A stretch of 40,663 nt of DNA from a virus: the IMG/VR virus record IMGVR_UViG_3300030333_002481, positions 1-40,663 of that record; one strand, 5' to 3'. This document shows, piece by piece, positions 15,723-27,100 of this stretch. Under the pieces are notes generated by a model. The model searched no databases, was not told where the DNA came from, and was given only the letters and a program-made list of their open reading frames with translations. The number at the start of each line of letters is the position of its first letter. Positions within the stretch are counted from its first letter, which is position 1. A program made the translations under genes and the position numbers.

Positions 15723-18128
15723 ATGCCAAAGCAAATCTTAAAGATAGAGAATTTTAGTGGAGGAATAAACGATAATAGTGATCCTAGAGATATCGCTGAT
15801 AATGAATGCGTTTCATTAACAGACTTTTCTTTAAATCATCGTGGAATGCTAAAAACTCTTGGTGGTAGTACTGCTCATGCTGCTGATAATGTTGCATCTA
15901 GCACTATTAGTCCTGGATATGGGTTATTTGCATTTAGTAGTGACTTTAGTGATGCTGGTGATGGCTCTGGAACTGCAGGGTCTGCAAGTGCTACGGATTA
16001 TTTAGTATTTGCTGATTCAAGCACTGATACAGAAGTTAATATATGGGATGGTACTGCTTGGCATGCAGATGTTCTTAATGATCTAGGAGCTGCATGGAAA
16101 CCTGTATTTTACTATGTTGATGGAGCGTTGAGAGTTGCTGATGCAAACTTAGCTAATACTACGAAATGGTATGGACATATTGTTAGAGATAGATATACAG
16201 AATTAAGTTCTTCATATCAGCATACAGTCCATACTACAAATATTAGTAAATGGATATTAGACGATGCCAATCCTAGAAGTGCAACAGATTTATTGACAGA
16301 TACTTACAAACATTATCCACAGTTTACAGTTCAAGCTAGAGCTAGTGGTTCTGGTGGCAATGAAAATCCTGAAAGTGATCATACAGCTACATACGAAAAA
16401 TGGGGAAGAATATATACAGGTCAAAAACATGCACCTCATATTAGATTATATAGTGCACTTGATGCTGCTGATGGTGGAGCCCAATTTGCTAATGGATCAG
16501 GATGGGACAAAGTTTGGAATTGTGCTTATACATTAATATATGATGGAGTTGGCCTTAATGGACAAGAGAGTGCCTTACATGTAATCCAAACTAGTGGAGG
16601 TGACCCTATATACAATAATGATGGGACTACAAATTCTAATCATCCAGCTGGAACACTTGCTCAAAGTAATACTGGAGATGATGATCTTGGAAATATTACG
16701 CAAAGCACTTTTTCTGATAGGAAGGCTAAAATATATGTATATATACCTTCTCCAGCTGATGGAGCTATAAGTGCTGATACGGCATGGAATGAGAGAATTA
16801 CAGGATTTAATATATATCTAAGAGAACATGGAACTACTGATTGGTATTTACAAGCAGAAGTAGATTTAAATCTTGGAATAAAAGATCTTTCTACTGGCTC
16901 TCGTTCATTAAAAGGATGGCAACAATCCGCTGTAAGTGGAGATAGAGATGCGGTACTTTATACAGTTACTGACCCTTTAACATCTCCGTCTAAATTAATT
17001 ACATATGAAGCTAATACTGGTTATGGAGAAGAGAAACATGATACTGCTGCAAAATTTAAAACAGCAGTTGTCGCTAATAGAAGAGCTTGGATTGGAAATG
17101 TTAAGTTTTATCATGATGATGGCACTGAGAAAGCAAGGCCAGATGCTATAGTTAAATCTCCAGTAGATAAGTTTGACACATTTACAGAAAGAAATTTGGT
17201 TGAAGTTACTGTTTCTGATGGAGATGAAATAGTAAAACTAGAAGAGTTTTCAGATAGATTATTTGAATTTAAAAAGAATAAAATGACTATAATAAATATA
17301 GCTCAATCAGAAGGAGAGTTTATAGAATCAACTCATCAACATTTAGGAATAGCTCACCCTTCTGCTGTATGCAAAACAGAGTTTGGAATAGCTTGGGTTA
17401 ATTCTAGGGGTGCATATATGTATGATGGTCAAAGAATAAACTTCTTATTAGAAAAAGAAAATGTTAATGTTATTTCTAAATCTACTTGGAGTAGTTTTAT
17501 AACAGCAAATTCAAGTATAGGATATTATCCAAAAACAAGACAATTATTTGTATTAAAATCTGCAAGCAGTTCTGGTGATGGAGATTGCTATATATATGAT
17601 TTAGTATCAAGAGCATGGTCTTTTGCAAACAGTTTATTTGCAGATAATACTCTTCAAACTAACTTTATAAATGATTCAAATGGAGATTTAGTATGGGGTT
17701 CTGGAACTACTAATGTTTATAAATACGATCCTGCTCCTGACAATAAATCTGCAATATCTTATATTACAAAAGATTTTGACTTTGGAGCACCTGCTGTTAG
17801 AAAGAAAATATATAAAGTATATGTGTCCTATAAAGGGGATGGTGATAGCGTTACTATACAATATGGTGTCAATGGAGAAACAGATACAGCAAGTGATTTG
17901 CTTCCATTTTACCGCACTAATGCAAATGGTTCTTCTGATGGTACTAATAGCGATACTACTCCATTACTAGATGATGATAATAAAGAACATTGGATTAATG
18001 CTGAATTAAAGCCTGTTACTAGTATTAATAATATATATAGTTTTCAATTGCATTTTGGTGGAACTGCGGGAGATGATTTTGAAATTAATGATATATCAAT
18101 AGTATATAGATTAAAGAGTATTAAATAA
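15723..18128 (+). CDS. Tail nozzle / beta-propeller tail protein
   Basis: An 801-aa protein. Its N-terminus (KIENFSGGINDNSDPRDIAD, then NECVSLTDFSLNHRGMLKTLGG) is characteristic of podoviral tail proteins in the nozzle position (T7 gp12-like, P22 gp10-like), where the polypeptide states which residues of the virion it lines. The body consists of repeated beta strands with Trp- and Asp-rich turns, consistent with a propeller. It includes DRLFEFKKNKMTIINIAQ (about residues 509-526) and a later HPSAVCKTEFGIAWVNSRGA segment. It forms the tail tube tip through which DNA leaves. The gene is joined to the next by TAATG. No enzymatic motif. Confidence 0.75.
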   Translation: MPKQILKIENFSGGINDNSDPRDIADNECVSLTDFSLNHRGMLKTLGGSTAHAADNVASSTISPGYGLFAFSSDFSDAGDGSGTAGSASATDYLVFADSSTDTEVNIWDGTAWHADVLNDLGAAWKPVFYYVDGALRVADANLANTTKWYGHIVRDRYTELSSSYQHTVHTTNISKWILDDANPRSATDLLTDTYKHYPQFTVQARASGSGGNENPESDHTATYEKWGRIYTGQKHAPHIRLYSALDAADGGAQFANGSGWDKVWNCAYTLIYDGVGLNGQESALHVIQTSGGDPIYNNDGTTNSNHPAGTLAQSNTGDDDLGNITQSTFSDRKAKIYVYIPSPADGAISADTAWNERITGFNIYLREHGTTDWYLQAEVDLNLGIKDLSTGSRSLKGWQQSAVSGDRDAVLYTVTDPLTSPSKLITYEANTGYGEEKHDTAAKFKTAVVANRRAWIGNVKFYHDDGTEKARPDAIVKSPVDKFDTFTERNLVEVTVSDGDEIVKLEEFSDRLFEFKKNKMTIINIAQSEGEFIESTHQHLGIAHPSAVCKTEFGIAWVNSRGAYMYDGQRINFLLEKENVNVISKSTWSSFITANSSIGYYPKTRQLFVLKSASSSGDGDCYIYDLVSRAWSFANSLFADNTLQTNFINDSNGDLVWGSGTTNVYKYDPAPDNKSAISYITKDFDFGAPAVRKKIYKVYVSYKGDGDSVTIQYGVNGETDTASDLLPFYRTNANGSSDGTNSDTTPLLDDDNKEHWINAELKPVTSINNIYSFQLHFGGTAGDDFEINDISIVYRLKSIK

Positions 18129-20386
18129 TGGATAATAGAAAATGGCGAAATCTAGTACAGTCTAAGCAAGGACAATCAATTGTTCAAAAAGGTGTTCCTA
18201 ATATAAAGGATTTGCAAGAAGGGAAAATCTATCCTAGATATACTTCTGAAGGTATAGTTATATATGTTAGATATAATAATGTATTGTATAAACAAGTATT
18301 AGGAGAAGTTACAACTACTACATCTGGATTTGATATAGATGGTATATTTGATAGAGGGTTGGGCGATGTATTATATTACAATGGAGAAGCTTGGGTAGCA
18401 TCACCATTAGATGAGCTTCCATCTTCTGTAGCTGCATTAGCTATTCAAAATGGTGGGACAGGATCTTCTTCAACAACTTATTGCAACTTAACATCTAATG
18501 TAACTGGTACTCTGCCTGTTGGGAATGGAGGTACAGGACAGACTACATTAGCAGCTAATAGTCTTTTAACTGGAAATGGTACTAGTGGTATATCTGCTGA
18601 AGCAAATGCTACTTATGATGCGACAAATGCATTCTTTACCTTAACTTCATCTGTATCTGGTAAACCTAGGTTGGAAATTTTAAATACTCATAGTGGAACA
18701 GATGGTGGGGAAATAAAATTTACAAAGGATAAAGGTGCTGCAGGTGCCAATAATGATGTAGCAGGAAAAATATCTTTTTATACAGATGATGATGCGCAAG
18801 CACAAAATCAAGTAGCAAGAATAGAAGGATCTATAGTAAATGCTGCTGATGGGTCTGAGCGTGGAGGCTTAAAATTATTGGTACAGCCTAAGGCTGATGC
18901 CACTTTGGAGTCAGGATTAACCATGGTCGGGACACCTACTACAGATGAGATTGATGTTACGATTGGAAATGGAAGTTCATCAGTGACTACAGTAACAGGT
19001 GCATTAAAAGTTAGTTCAAATATTATACAAGCATCTGATGGTGGTCATACTATAACTATGGATGACGATGACAATGTTACTATATTAGGAGACCTAACCA
19101 TTTCTGGCTCAAAAGCTACTTTTGGTAATGGTGCTATAATAGACAATGAAACATCTATGAATGTATTGTCTTTTCATACAGAAAATGCTTATAAATTCAT
19201 GACTACTACTGGGCAACCTCTTATAATAGGATTACACTCTGATCTTGGAGAAGATGATATAGATCAATGGACATTGCATGTAGCAGATGGTGGTGTAATG
19301 ACATTTCAAAACAAGGCAAGTGGCTCTGATGTTGCCATGCTTACCTTTACACCACATGCTACAGCTGCTAGTTCAACAGTAGAAGTTGCAGGAAACCTGA
19401 CTACTGGCGGAGATTTAACTGTAAATGGGAATGATATTAATTTTGATGCTGCTGATTCTTCTATAAAGGTAGCTGACCAAGCTGATACTGAAAATGGTGA
19501 TGAACTGCATTTATATGCAGGAAGCGTTGCAGCTGGTGGAGATCCTAATAAGGTTGGTGGAGATCTAAAGCTTTATGCAGGAAAAGGAAAAGGCTCAGCT
19601 GCTGGTGGAGCTGTTGGAATATATGTATCTCCAGCATCTACTAGTGGTACTACTGTAAATAATCACGAAATAGCTATGCTAACAAGATCTGATAAAACTA
19701 CAAAATTTGAAGGAGCTGTAATATTAGGTGCAAATCAGATACAAGCTTCTGATAGTACTGTGGCGATTACTACTGATACTGATGGCAATGTTGTTTCTGG
19801 AGGATATTTAAAGCCAGGAACGAGTTTATATATAAGCAAACTAAATGCAGCAGAAGCTAATATAGGGAATCATGGGCAGTTATGGGTAAAAAATGAAAAT
19901 CCTGTAGAATTATGGTTTACAGAAGCAGGTGGAAGTGATATTCAAATTACATCAGGAACCTCTTTAGCGCAATCTGTAAAAATAGCAAGTGTAACTATTA
20001 ATCAATCAGATATGAATGCATTGCATACTACAGAACAAACAATAGTAGCTGCTCAAGGAGCAAATAAAATTATAATGCCTACAAGTTGTTTTTTAGTAAT
20101 AGACAGAAGTACCTTAACAACTCAAGTCTCTTCTAGTGCTGATTTGTTTGTAAGCTATGATGGAGCTACAAGTATAAGTGAAGTTATATATTATCAAAGA
20201 AGATTTATGTATAATGAAAGTGGAGATAGAATACTCCATTTACAACATTATAATGGAGAAGTTGCACAATCAATTACTGATGGAGAAAATAAACCATTAA
20301 CAGTAAAGTTAGATTCAGGAATTACAACTGGTAGTATTGTTTCTATGAAGGTAGTAGTATCTTACCATGTATTTGACAATAGTTAG
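18128..20386 (+). CDS. Tail fibre protein with GGTG repeats
   Basis: A 752-aa protein. The N-terminal 60 residues (VPNIKDLQEGKIYPRYTSEG, then YVRYNNVLYKQVLG) look like the virion-attachment head found in many marine phage fibres. Two GGTG motifs follow (about residues 109-112 and 134-137, the second in VGNGGTGQTTLAANSLLTG), typical of trimeric fibre shafts. After them come Ser/Thr/Gly/Asp-rich repeats such as ASDGGHTITMDDDDNVTILG and ASDSTVAITTDTDGNVVSGG, beta-helical shaft elements. The C-terminal 130 residues are a separate globular-looking domain that probably contacts the host receptor. No intramolecular chaperone signature was seen. Confidence 0.8.
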   Translation: MDNRKWRNLVQSKQGQSIVQKGVPNIKDLQEGKIYPRYTSEGIVIYVRYNNVLYKQVLGEVTTTTSGFDIDGIFDRGLGDVLYYNGEAWVASPLDELPSSVAALAIQNGGTGSSSTTYCNLTSNVTGTLPVGNGGTGQTTLAANSLLTGNGTSGISAEANATYDATNAFFTLTSSVSGKPRLEILNTHSGTDGGEIKFTKDKGAAGANNDVAGKISFYTDDDAQAQNQVARIEGSIVNAADGSERGGLKLLVQPKADATLESGLTMVGTPTTDEIDVTIGNGSSSVTTVTGALKVSSNIIQASDGGHTITMDDDDNVTILGDLTISGSKATFGNGAIIDNETSMNVLSFHTENAYKFMTTTGQPLIIGLHSDLGEDDIDQWTLHVADGGVMTFQNKASGSDVAMLTFTPHATAASSTVEVAGNLTTGGDLTVNGNDINFDAADSSIKVADQADTENGDELHLYAGSVAAGGDPNKVGGDLKLYAGKGKGSAAGGAVGIYVSPASTSGTTVNNHEIAMLTRSDKTTKFEGAVILGANQIQASDSTVAITTDTDGNVVSGGYLKPGTSLYISKLNAAEANIGNHGQLWVKNENPVELWFTEAGGSDIQITSGTSLAQSVKIASVTINQSDMNALHTTEQTIVAAQGANKIIMPTSCFLVIDRSTLTTQVSSSADLFVSYDGATSISEVIYYQRRFMYNESGDRILHLQHYNGEVAQSITDGENKPLTVKLDSGITTGSIVSMKVVVSYHVFDNS

Positions 20387-20412
20387 ATAATTAATTTGCA
20401 TATGTCTATCAC

Positions 20413-20422
20413 TATATTATAT
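20413..20422 (+). promoter_or_regulatory. Candidate AT-rich promoter element (TATATTATAT)
   Basis: This lies in the 73-nt gap between the fibre gene and the internal virion protein block, one of the longest gaps of the plus-strand operon. It resembles the elements at 14120 and 3758. A separate promoter before the ejection-protein genes would make sense, but there is no clear -35 box beyond a TTGCAT at about 20396. Confidence 0.3.
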
Positions 20423-20459
20423 ATTACAATGAAGGATTTTATACTAAAAGGAGATTTAG

Positions 20460-21008
20460 ATGTCTAAAGGCGCTTATTTACTTAGAAGAGATAGCAGAGA
20501 AGCTCAAGAAGAGCTAGAAAAACAAGCTAAGAAAAAAGGGTTGTGGGGAAGCCTTGGAAGAACTTTAGGAGGATTAGCTGCTATGGCCTTAACGGGGGGA
20601 GCTGCAACTCCATTGGCTGCAGGCCTTATGGCTGCAGGAGGAACTGCTTTAGGAGGAGCAATAGGTGCTAATCAAGTTAAATTAAAAGGATCTGGGCAAA
20701 GTTCTAAGTTTTTTAAGGAAGAAAGAGGAGATTTAGCAAAAGATTTAAGTGGGTTGGGAACAGAAAATTTAACATCAGCCCTTACCGCTGGAATGACAGC
20801 AGGAGCTACCCAAGCTGCAGCTGGTTTGACTGAAGCTGGGAAAGCAGCTAAAGCAGCAAAAAAAGCGGCTGGCAGAGGTGCATTAGATTTTGGAACAAGC
20901 ATTGCAGGAAAGGGAGTACAGGCGGGACAAGATTTACTATCTCAATACCTTGATAGTCTAGTGTCTAATGCTGCTGGTAGTTATAATATATCTAAGTACA
21001 GAGACTAA
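20460..21008 (+). CDS. Gly/Ala-rich internal virion (ejection) protein
   Basis: A 182-aa protein behind AAAAGGAG. After a charged start (MSKGAYLLRRDSREAQEELE) it has Gly/Ala-rich hydrophobic stretches (GRTLGGLAAMALTGGAATPL, LAAGLMAAGGTALGGAIGA) and later Ala-rich amphipathic helices. Such composition is typical of podoviral ejection proteins (T7 gp14, P22 gp7/gp20 class) that insert into the host outer or inner membrane. It is the first gene of the internal-protein block and is TAATG-coupled to the next. Confidence 0.7.
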   Translation: MSKGAYLLRRDSREAQEELEKQAKKKGLWGSLGRTLGGLAAMALTGGAATPLAAGLMAAGGTALGGAIGANQVKLKGSGQSSKFFKEERGDLAKDLSGLGTENLTSALTAGMTAGATQAAAGLTEAGKAAKAAKKAAGRGALDFGTSIAGKGVQAGQDLLSQYLDSLVSNAAGSYNISKYRD

Positions 21009-22036
21009 TGGCTGGGTTAAAACAGTTATATAAAAAAAGGAAAGATCTTTTAAATAAGAAAGCACTAGCTTCTGCTAATCTTGCTAGGATGCAAGAAGAA
21101 ATGGCATTGCATGCGCCATACCTACATCAAATGACATATGATCTAATGCCTTCTCATATTAAAGAAGAGTTTGAATACTTGGAATCTTTAAAAAATAAAG
21201 GTAGAAATGGAGACACTGAAATAAGAAGTATAGATGGTCAGCCATCTCATGTTACTATGCCAGAAGCAAATTTATTAGATAGCTTAGGGAAAGCTGCTAT
21301 ACCTTCGATAAAGAATAGAGGTGCTGGTACTATTAATCCTGATACAGGGTTAAAAGAATATCATGGAGAGCATACTGATGTTCAGCAAGATGTCAATACT
21401 ACTACAGATCATACAGGTATGGCTTTAAATACTGATGGTTGGCATTTTCATCATTATGGTGCATATAATCCTGATGGTACTGACGTATGGTCTGTTCAGC
21501 CTTCAAATGCAGGTCAATCAGGTGCAAATATTGGGTCTGGTCCAGCAGGATGGACGCAAGAAGGTGCTGAAGAAACTTATGCTGAATACGGTAGTCTTAC
21601 TGAGATTGGTGAAAAAATAGCAGGAGTAACTGGTACAACTCTAGGGACAGCAGATGTTCAACGGTATTTTGGAGATATATATAAAGATGAGCCATATCAA
21701 TTTGCTAGAGAGGGTGCTGATTTAAAATATAGAAATTTAGAAACTCAAAAAAAGGGATTTCAAATAAAGCAAGCTGAGCAAGTTAGAGGAACAATGAGTC
21801 AGGCGGATAAAATGAAAGCTCAATCTGGATTTGCTAGATCTGGATCTATTGATTATGCTAGGGATATGGCTATGAAAGATATAGGAAAATCAACAGAATT
21901 AGGGATGGAAGGTTTTGCAACAGAACAAGCTGGTATAGGGCTATCATTAAATCAAAGTCTGTATGATATAAAAACAAGTCAGGACAAAGCTTTCTGGGAT
22001 AGGCTTGGAATAGCAGAGCAAGCTGGATTGTTATAA
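21008..22036 (+). CDS. Internal virion protein candidate
   Basis: A 342-aa protein. The N-terminus is a basic helix (LKQLYKKRKDLLNKKALASA). The middle is Gly/Asp/His-rich (GAGTINPDTGLKEYHGEHTD, then GWHFHHYGAYNPDG). The C-terminal 100 residues are helical with many Gln, Lys and Ala (KGFQIKQAEQVRGTMSQADK), ending in LNQSLYDIKTSQDKAFWDR. A GTINPDTGLKEYHG-type block occurs in internal proteins of marine podoviruses. No lysozyme or peptidase motif is clear. Placement between other ejection-type genes is the main evidence for its role. Confidence 0.6.
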   Translation: MAGLKQLYKKRKDLLNKKALASANLARMQEEMALHAPYLHQMTYDLMPSHIKEEFEYLESLKNKGRNGDTEIRSIDGQPSHVTMPEANLLDSLGKAAIPSIKNRGAGTINPDTGLKEYHGEHTDVQQDVNTTTDHTGMALNTDGWHFHHYGAYNPDGTDVWSVQPSNAGQSGANIGSGPAGWTQEGAEETYAEYGSLTEIGEKIAGVTGTTLGTADVQRYFGDIYKDEPYQFAREGADLKYRNLETQKKGFQIKQAEQVRGTMSQADKMKAQSGFARSGSIDYARDMAMKDIGKSTELGMEGFATEQAGIGLSLNQSLYDIKTSQDKAFWDRLGIAEQAGLL

Positions 22037-22051
22037 AATTTAAGGAAAATA

Positions 22052-24079
22052 ATGGCTAAGAGTTATAATGTAACATATGAAAAAAGTGCTTTAGGTTCAT
22101 TCTTGGATGAATTGCCTGGGCTATTAGCACAATATAAAATGGCTCAAAGCCAATCTGCTTTAGCTCATGAAAGAGCTGTTGAATTAAAAACTATGGATCA
22201 AGTAGATCCTAGATACTATGAGTACAATGATGATGGCAGCTTAAATGTCAAAGCTAGTATGGGTGCTCAGCAAGAAGCTCAAACATGGATGACCCAAGGT
22301 GCTATGGCATCTTTAGATCCAGCTTCTGGATTTGCATATGGTAGGGATGATGAAACTTCTGGAAGATATACTTCTGAAGATTATAATATGGATAAAGATG
22401 CTATTTCTGAACTTACTAATAGCTCTACCATTGGATATGATGATGCTATTAATATAATTAATATGGGATTATTTTTAGATGATGGTGATTCACTAATGCC
22501 TGGTGGTCAGTCTGTAGAAGATATGGCTGAAACAATGACATCTGAAGGATGGTGGGATAACAATAGAAATGAGATGAGAAAGCGTTCTAATCAATATTTT
22601 CAAGGCGTATTATTAAATCCTAACTTTACTGATCAAGAAGCATATGAACAATATAAATCAAATGAAATAGCACAAAGACAATCTGAAATTGAATTATTAA
22701 AAATACAACCTAAATATACAACAGCAAAAGAAACTTTAAATACTCTGATGGATGCTGAGGGCGTATGGCAAACTAGAGCTGGATTAAAAGCTGTAGATGA
22801 AGATGGTAATGTTCAATATTACAATCCTCAAACTGGTAAAGAAATGGATATGGATGACTTTGCTAAAGAATTTAGTGCTACATTCCAAGTGATGACATCT
22901 TCTCAGCCATTAGATTTTATAATGACTCATTATAGAAATGGTGGTATGAATAATGCTGTTATAAAACAATTAGCAAAAGAATCTCCTTCACTTGTTCAAA
23001 ATTACATTCTTCCATTAGAAGATGAATATAATACAGTATCTGTGTATGAAAATGAAATGGAATCATCGTTAATTGGGTTAACAAACTTTGCAGAGCCTAC
23101 TACATTGCCTCCTGAACTAGATACTGCTCTAAGAGCTTTTCAAGAATCTCAGCCAGATGATAATACTGGCAATGTAGGTACTGGACCTGTATTGGCAGGT
23201 GGTCCTACATTTCAAGGAATGGGTGCAGATAGAATATCAAATTTAAGATCTAAAGGTGTTAGTGCTGAATATATAGAAGTTATGGGAGATTCATTAGCAC
23301 AATACACTGATGATGAAGTATTGTATGCAAATATGGAATATGAATACACTAATATGTATGATCCTATGAAATCTGAAACAGCTTATGAAGATATATATTC
23401 AATACAAGATCAAGATAGAAAAGATTATATGGTCGGAAGACTTAATAATCAACAATTTGCTGAATATGATCAATATGTAAATACTGCATTAGCTGGAGTT
23501 GGCAATGTTACAGCTGCTGTACCATCAATAGCTCAAGAACTAATTGACCAAAGAACTGCTGAATATGCACAAGAAAGAGCAGAGTTTGTAGCATTAAATG
23601 ATGAATTAAAAGATGTATATGGGCAAAGGGCTATATTAAGCAATGAATTAAACGAACTTCAAAGTACATTAGATAAAATGATTGCTATAGAAAAAGATGA
23701 ATATTTAGAGAAATATGGCCATATAGCTACATATGGAGATCAAGCTCTTTCAGCTACTGCTGAATTTTTAACTGGTGATTATATTCCTGCACCATATGAA
23801 AACAATGTAACTAGTGGAAATTCTGTAATACATGGGAATGCAGGAAAAGTTTTGTTTGACCAAATAAAAGAAAAAGAAGCTGCATTAGCCGTTATAGACA
23901 ATCAACTTTCACGTGAAGTTAAAACTCGTGGAGGCATAAGTTATTGGCCTGGAGATCGAGTTGTTGCCGCACAAGACTCTAGAGCTGAAGCTGTTAAAGC
24001 TAAAGAAGCTTTAGAGAATTTAATACAAGAAAGCTTAGATGATTTGCCAGATATATATAAAACAGGGGGAGGTCAGTAA
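22052..24079 (+). CDS. Internal virion protein candidate, helical
   Basis: A 675-aa protein behind AAGGAAA, mostly acidic and helical, with a Gln/Met-rich N-terminal region (LPGLLAQYKMAQSQSALAHE). A coiled coil at about residues 505-556 reads FVALNDELKDVYGQRAILSN and continues as LNELQSTLDKMIAIEKDEYL. No membrane segment and no catalytic signature. Its size and place are comparable to T7 gp15/gp16-type cores or P22 gp16. Its stop overlaps a 21-codon frame before the giant gene. Confidence 0.6.
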   Translation: MAKSYNVTYEKSALGSFLDELPGLLAQYKMAQSQSALAHERAVELKTMDQVDPRYYEYNDDGSLNVKASMGAQQEAQTWMTQGAMASLDPASGFAYGRDDETSGRYTSEDYNMDKDAISELTNSSTIGYDDAINIINMGLFLDDGDSLMPGGQSVEDMAETMTSEGWWDNNRNEMRKRSNQYFQGVLLNPNFTDQEAYEQYKSNEIAQRQSEIELLKIQPKYTTAKETLNTLMDAEGVWQTRAGLKAVDEDGNVQYYNPQTGKEMDMDDFAKEFSATFQVMTSSQPLDFIMTHYRNGGMNNAVIKQLAKESPSLVQNYILPLEDEYNTVSVYENEMESSLIGLTNFAEPTTLPPELDTALRAFQESQPDDNTGNVGTGPVLAGGPTFQGMGADRISNLRSKGVSAEYIEVMGDSLAQYTDDEVLYANMEYEYTNMYDPMKSETAYEDIYSIQDQDRKDYMVGRLNNQQFAEYDQYVNTALAGVGNVTAAVPSIAQELIDQRTAEYAQERAEFVALNDELKDVYGQRAILSNELNELQSTLDKMIAIEKDEYLEKYGHIATYGDQALSATAEFLTGDYIPAPYENNVTSGNSVIHGNAGKVLFDQIKEKEAALAVIDNQLSREVKTRGGISYWPGDRVVAAQDSRAEAVKAKEALENLIQESLDDLPDIYKTGGGQ

Positions 24080-24144
24080 TGGCTGATATATTTACATTAA
24101 AAGATTTAGGGGTACCAGAAAAGACAGATAATAAGAAGGAGTAG
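24079..24144 (+). CDS. 21-aa peptide frame before the giant gene
   Basis: ATG at 24079 overlaps the previous stop as TAATG, and the frame ends at TAG 24144, one base before the giant gene's ATG. The peptide (MADIFTLKDLGVPEKTDNKK, then E) has a start resembling other virion proteins of the window. Its end holds the AAGGAG ribosome-binding site of the giant gene. It may be a real micro-gene, a relic, or a translational coupler. Confidence 0.4.
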   Translation: MADIFTLKDLGVPEKTDNKKE

Positions 24145-24145
24145 T

Positions 24146-27100
24146 ATGGCTTATACAAGTGTATTTGAAGATTATTTAAACCAACTTGGAGAGCCTAGCG
24201 ACACTCAACCTCAAGAAGGATACTTTCCAGGTTTATTAGAAACACCACAACAAACCTCAAATAGAAATTCATTATATGATTTTTTAGGCAATGCTGCATG
24301 GGGAGCATTGGATGAAGCAGGATTTGCTATTCCAGGAGTTATAGCAAAGCAAGCAGGTATAGAAACAATAACGCCAGAAACAGGATTGGGAGCTGCAGGT
24401 GAAGTTGCAGGTAGATTTGGTGGATTTATATTAGGTGCACCTATGAAAGTGGGAGTTAGAGCACTAGGTGTTGCTGCTAAACCATTTATTAAAGCTGCTG
24501 GTAAACAAACTATATCAGGAGTTACTAAGAAAGTAGCAGGAGAAGGTGCTAAATTAGCAACTAAAAAAGGTGCTAGTAAAGGTATTAATTCTGTAGTAAA
24601 TCAAGCTACTGCTAAATATCAAACACTAAATCAAAAAGCTAAATGGTCAAAAAATATTGCTAATAACTTTTCTGGCACTTCTAAGAAGATTTTAAATAAA
24701 ACTGTTGAAAACAATATCAAAAGAGGGCTTATTACTAGAGCCGAAGGCGACGCATTAAAAGAAGTCTTTAGAAAAAATATGAGAACACAATCTTTTGATG
24801 ATTTTATAGGTATGATGCAATCTAGGTATCCTGGTAAAAAAGGATTTGTTCTTGGAGAGATGTTAAATGAAGCGGTTATATGGGGCACTATAGATGGTTT
24901 AATGGAGTTCCCTAGAGCATATTCGCAAGACAGACCGTATGATAAATTTGCACCATTGTGGGGTATTGGTATTGGTGGTGCTATGGGAAGCTTAAATGCC
25001 TTTATGCCTGGTGGTAAAGGTTCATCCTTTAGAAAAGACTTTTTAGCTGGTATACAAGGTGTATTCAATAAAGGTCACTTTAGAAATATGTCATATGAAG
25101 ATTTAGTATCTCATTCTAAAATACATGCAGGATTCAAAAAGACATCAGAAGCTGAACCTATATTTACAAAGTCAGTAGATTTTCAAGGACATAAATTTGA
25201 CGTAGATTTTAGAGCTCCAGAACTTTTAGATAGCAAGACTATGGATGGAAAACTTTTAAATCAGAAAACTAAAGAAAGTATACTAAGGAAAGCTCTTAGC
25301 GAACAAACAAGTGATCAAGGTAAAGAATTAATTAGATGGGCTGCTAAAGAAGAGTGGGAAAATATATCTGATAATTGGGCAAGAATGGTATTATCTGGAG
25401 CTATTTTTAATATGCCTGTATTAGCTGAATTAGACAATATTGATCAAATGCCTCCAGAGACTTTGGCCACACAGTTCCTTATTGGTGCCTTTATGGGCAG
25501 AAAAGGTCTTCCTAGTAGTATGGATCTAGGTAGAAGAGTTAATTACTTAAGGAAGGGTTTATCGTCCTTAGGTATAGAACCCAAGCAATTAATAGAAGAA
25601 ATACCTACATTTGGAGCTGCTGGTGTTGCTGAATTAAATCCAATGAATAATCATGAACATTTAAGGTCCATACAAGATGATTTAAGAGATCCTGAAATTG
25701 GTATTATTACTACTGAATATGATACATTTAGTAGATCTATTGAGCCTGGAGAAGAGTCTGCTATGATGGCTTCAAGTAAAGAAGATCTTTCTATATTTCA
25801 AGAGTTGCATTATTATTTAAATGGAACTAAAAAAGAAGGTGAACATGTATTATCATTGGATGAAATACCTGCATCTGTAGCCAGAGATATACAAAACAGA
25901 ATTAAAAATAAAGAATGGGAAGTATTAGAGGGTGGAAAAGTTGAAACCTTAGATGATTTTAGAACAGTTATGGATGAACAAGTAGAGCAATCTGCTAAAT
26001 TATTTGAAAATCAAATAGTTGAAACTGTAAAAACTATTTTAAAAGAGCCTGGCGTTGATGTTCCAATTTCTGACAATGAAATGTTTGGAAGAATACCTAA
26101 GCAAATTGATGTATCAGAAGAAATGAGAAGAGCTGCTAGAGCTGGAGAATTAACTACTCTTACTGACAAAGTTGGAAATCCATTATCAGGAGAGGGTGCT
26201 GTAGCTAAGCTTAATGAAGTTGTAGTAAAAATAAATAACTTAATTAAAACAGCAAAGCAAATTGGTAGAGCTGAAGAAAATACTAACCCAGATACAAATA
26301 TTAAATTTATTAGTAGTGAAGAAACTTTTGGTCATATAAGAAGCTATTTGGATCAAGCAGAAGGTATGATTAATAATCAATTAGGTAACAAAATAGATAT
26401 TAACTTTGCTGATATGCCTGATATTGGTGGTTTCTTACAAATAAATCAGATTAAAAAAGCTAAAAAAGCTATATCTCAGTTATTTGATAGAAAGAATCCA
26501 AGTCACGATGATATTAAAAAAGCTTTAATTAATTCTGGTATATTAGTTAGATCTGATGATTCTTTAATTGATACATATTTTCTTAAAGGAGATATAGGAA
26601 ATATCGATATTGTTAATGCTCCTAGTGATGCTGATAGATCTGCTGCATATAAATTACTAAACTCTATACATAGTATAGTAGCTGCTAAAAATCAATATGA
26701 TCCTGATACATCTGGTATTGAAATACAAATAGATTATAATAACATTATAGGTGGTAAATTTAGTTTAGAAAATCAACTAGGAATTAGAGGTTTAAATACT
26801 AGTGAAGGTATGCTTACTATGTATACCAAAGACATTGTTAGAACTATATATACAGATAACCTTGCTGCATCCAATTTAACTAGCGGTCATATAGATGCCT
26901 TATTAGAACTTAATATATCAGGCTATGATGTTGCTAAATATGTATCTTCTTCTAAAACAGGTGCCTTTGGATTTAGTGTAAGAAAATTAACTACCAATTC
27001 AGATGATACTACTATAATAGATCAAGTAAATGCATATAATAAGATTATAGATGGCATGAAAGAAGCAGGCCCAGAGGCTATTAAAGTTGAAAAAGAACCA

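Noticed and set aside
20460-24079. A lytic transglycosylase or lysozyme domain in the ejection proteins
   Set aside because: No convincing catalytic Glu with GxxQ or similar surrounding motifs was found.
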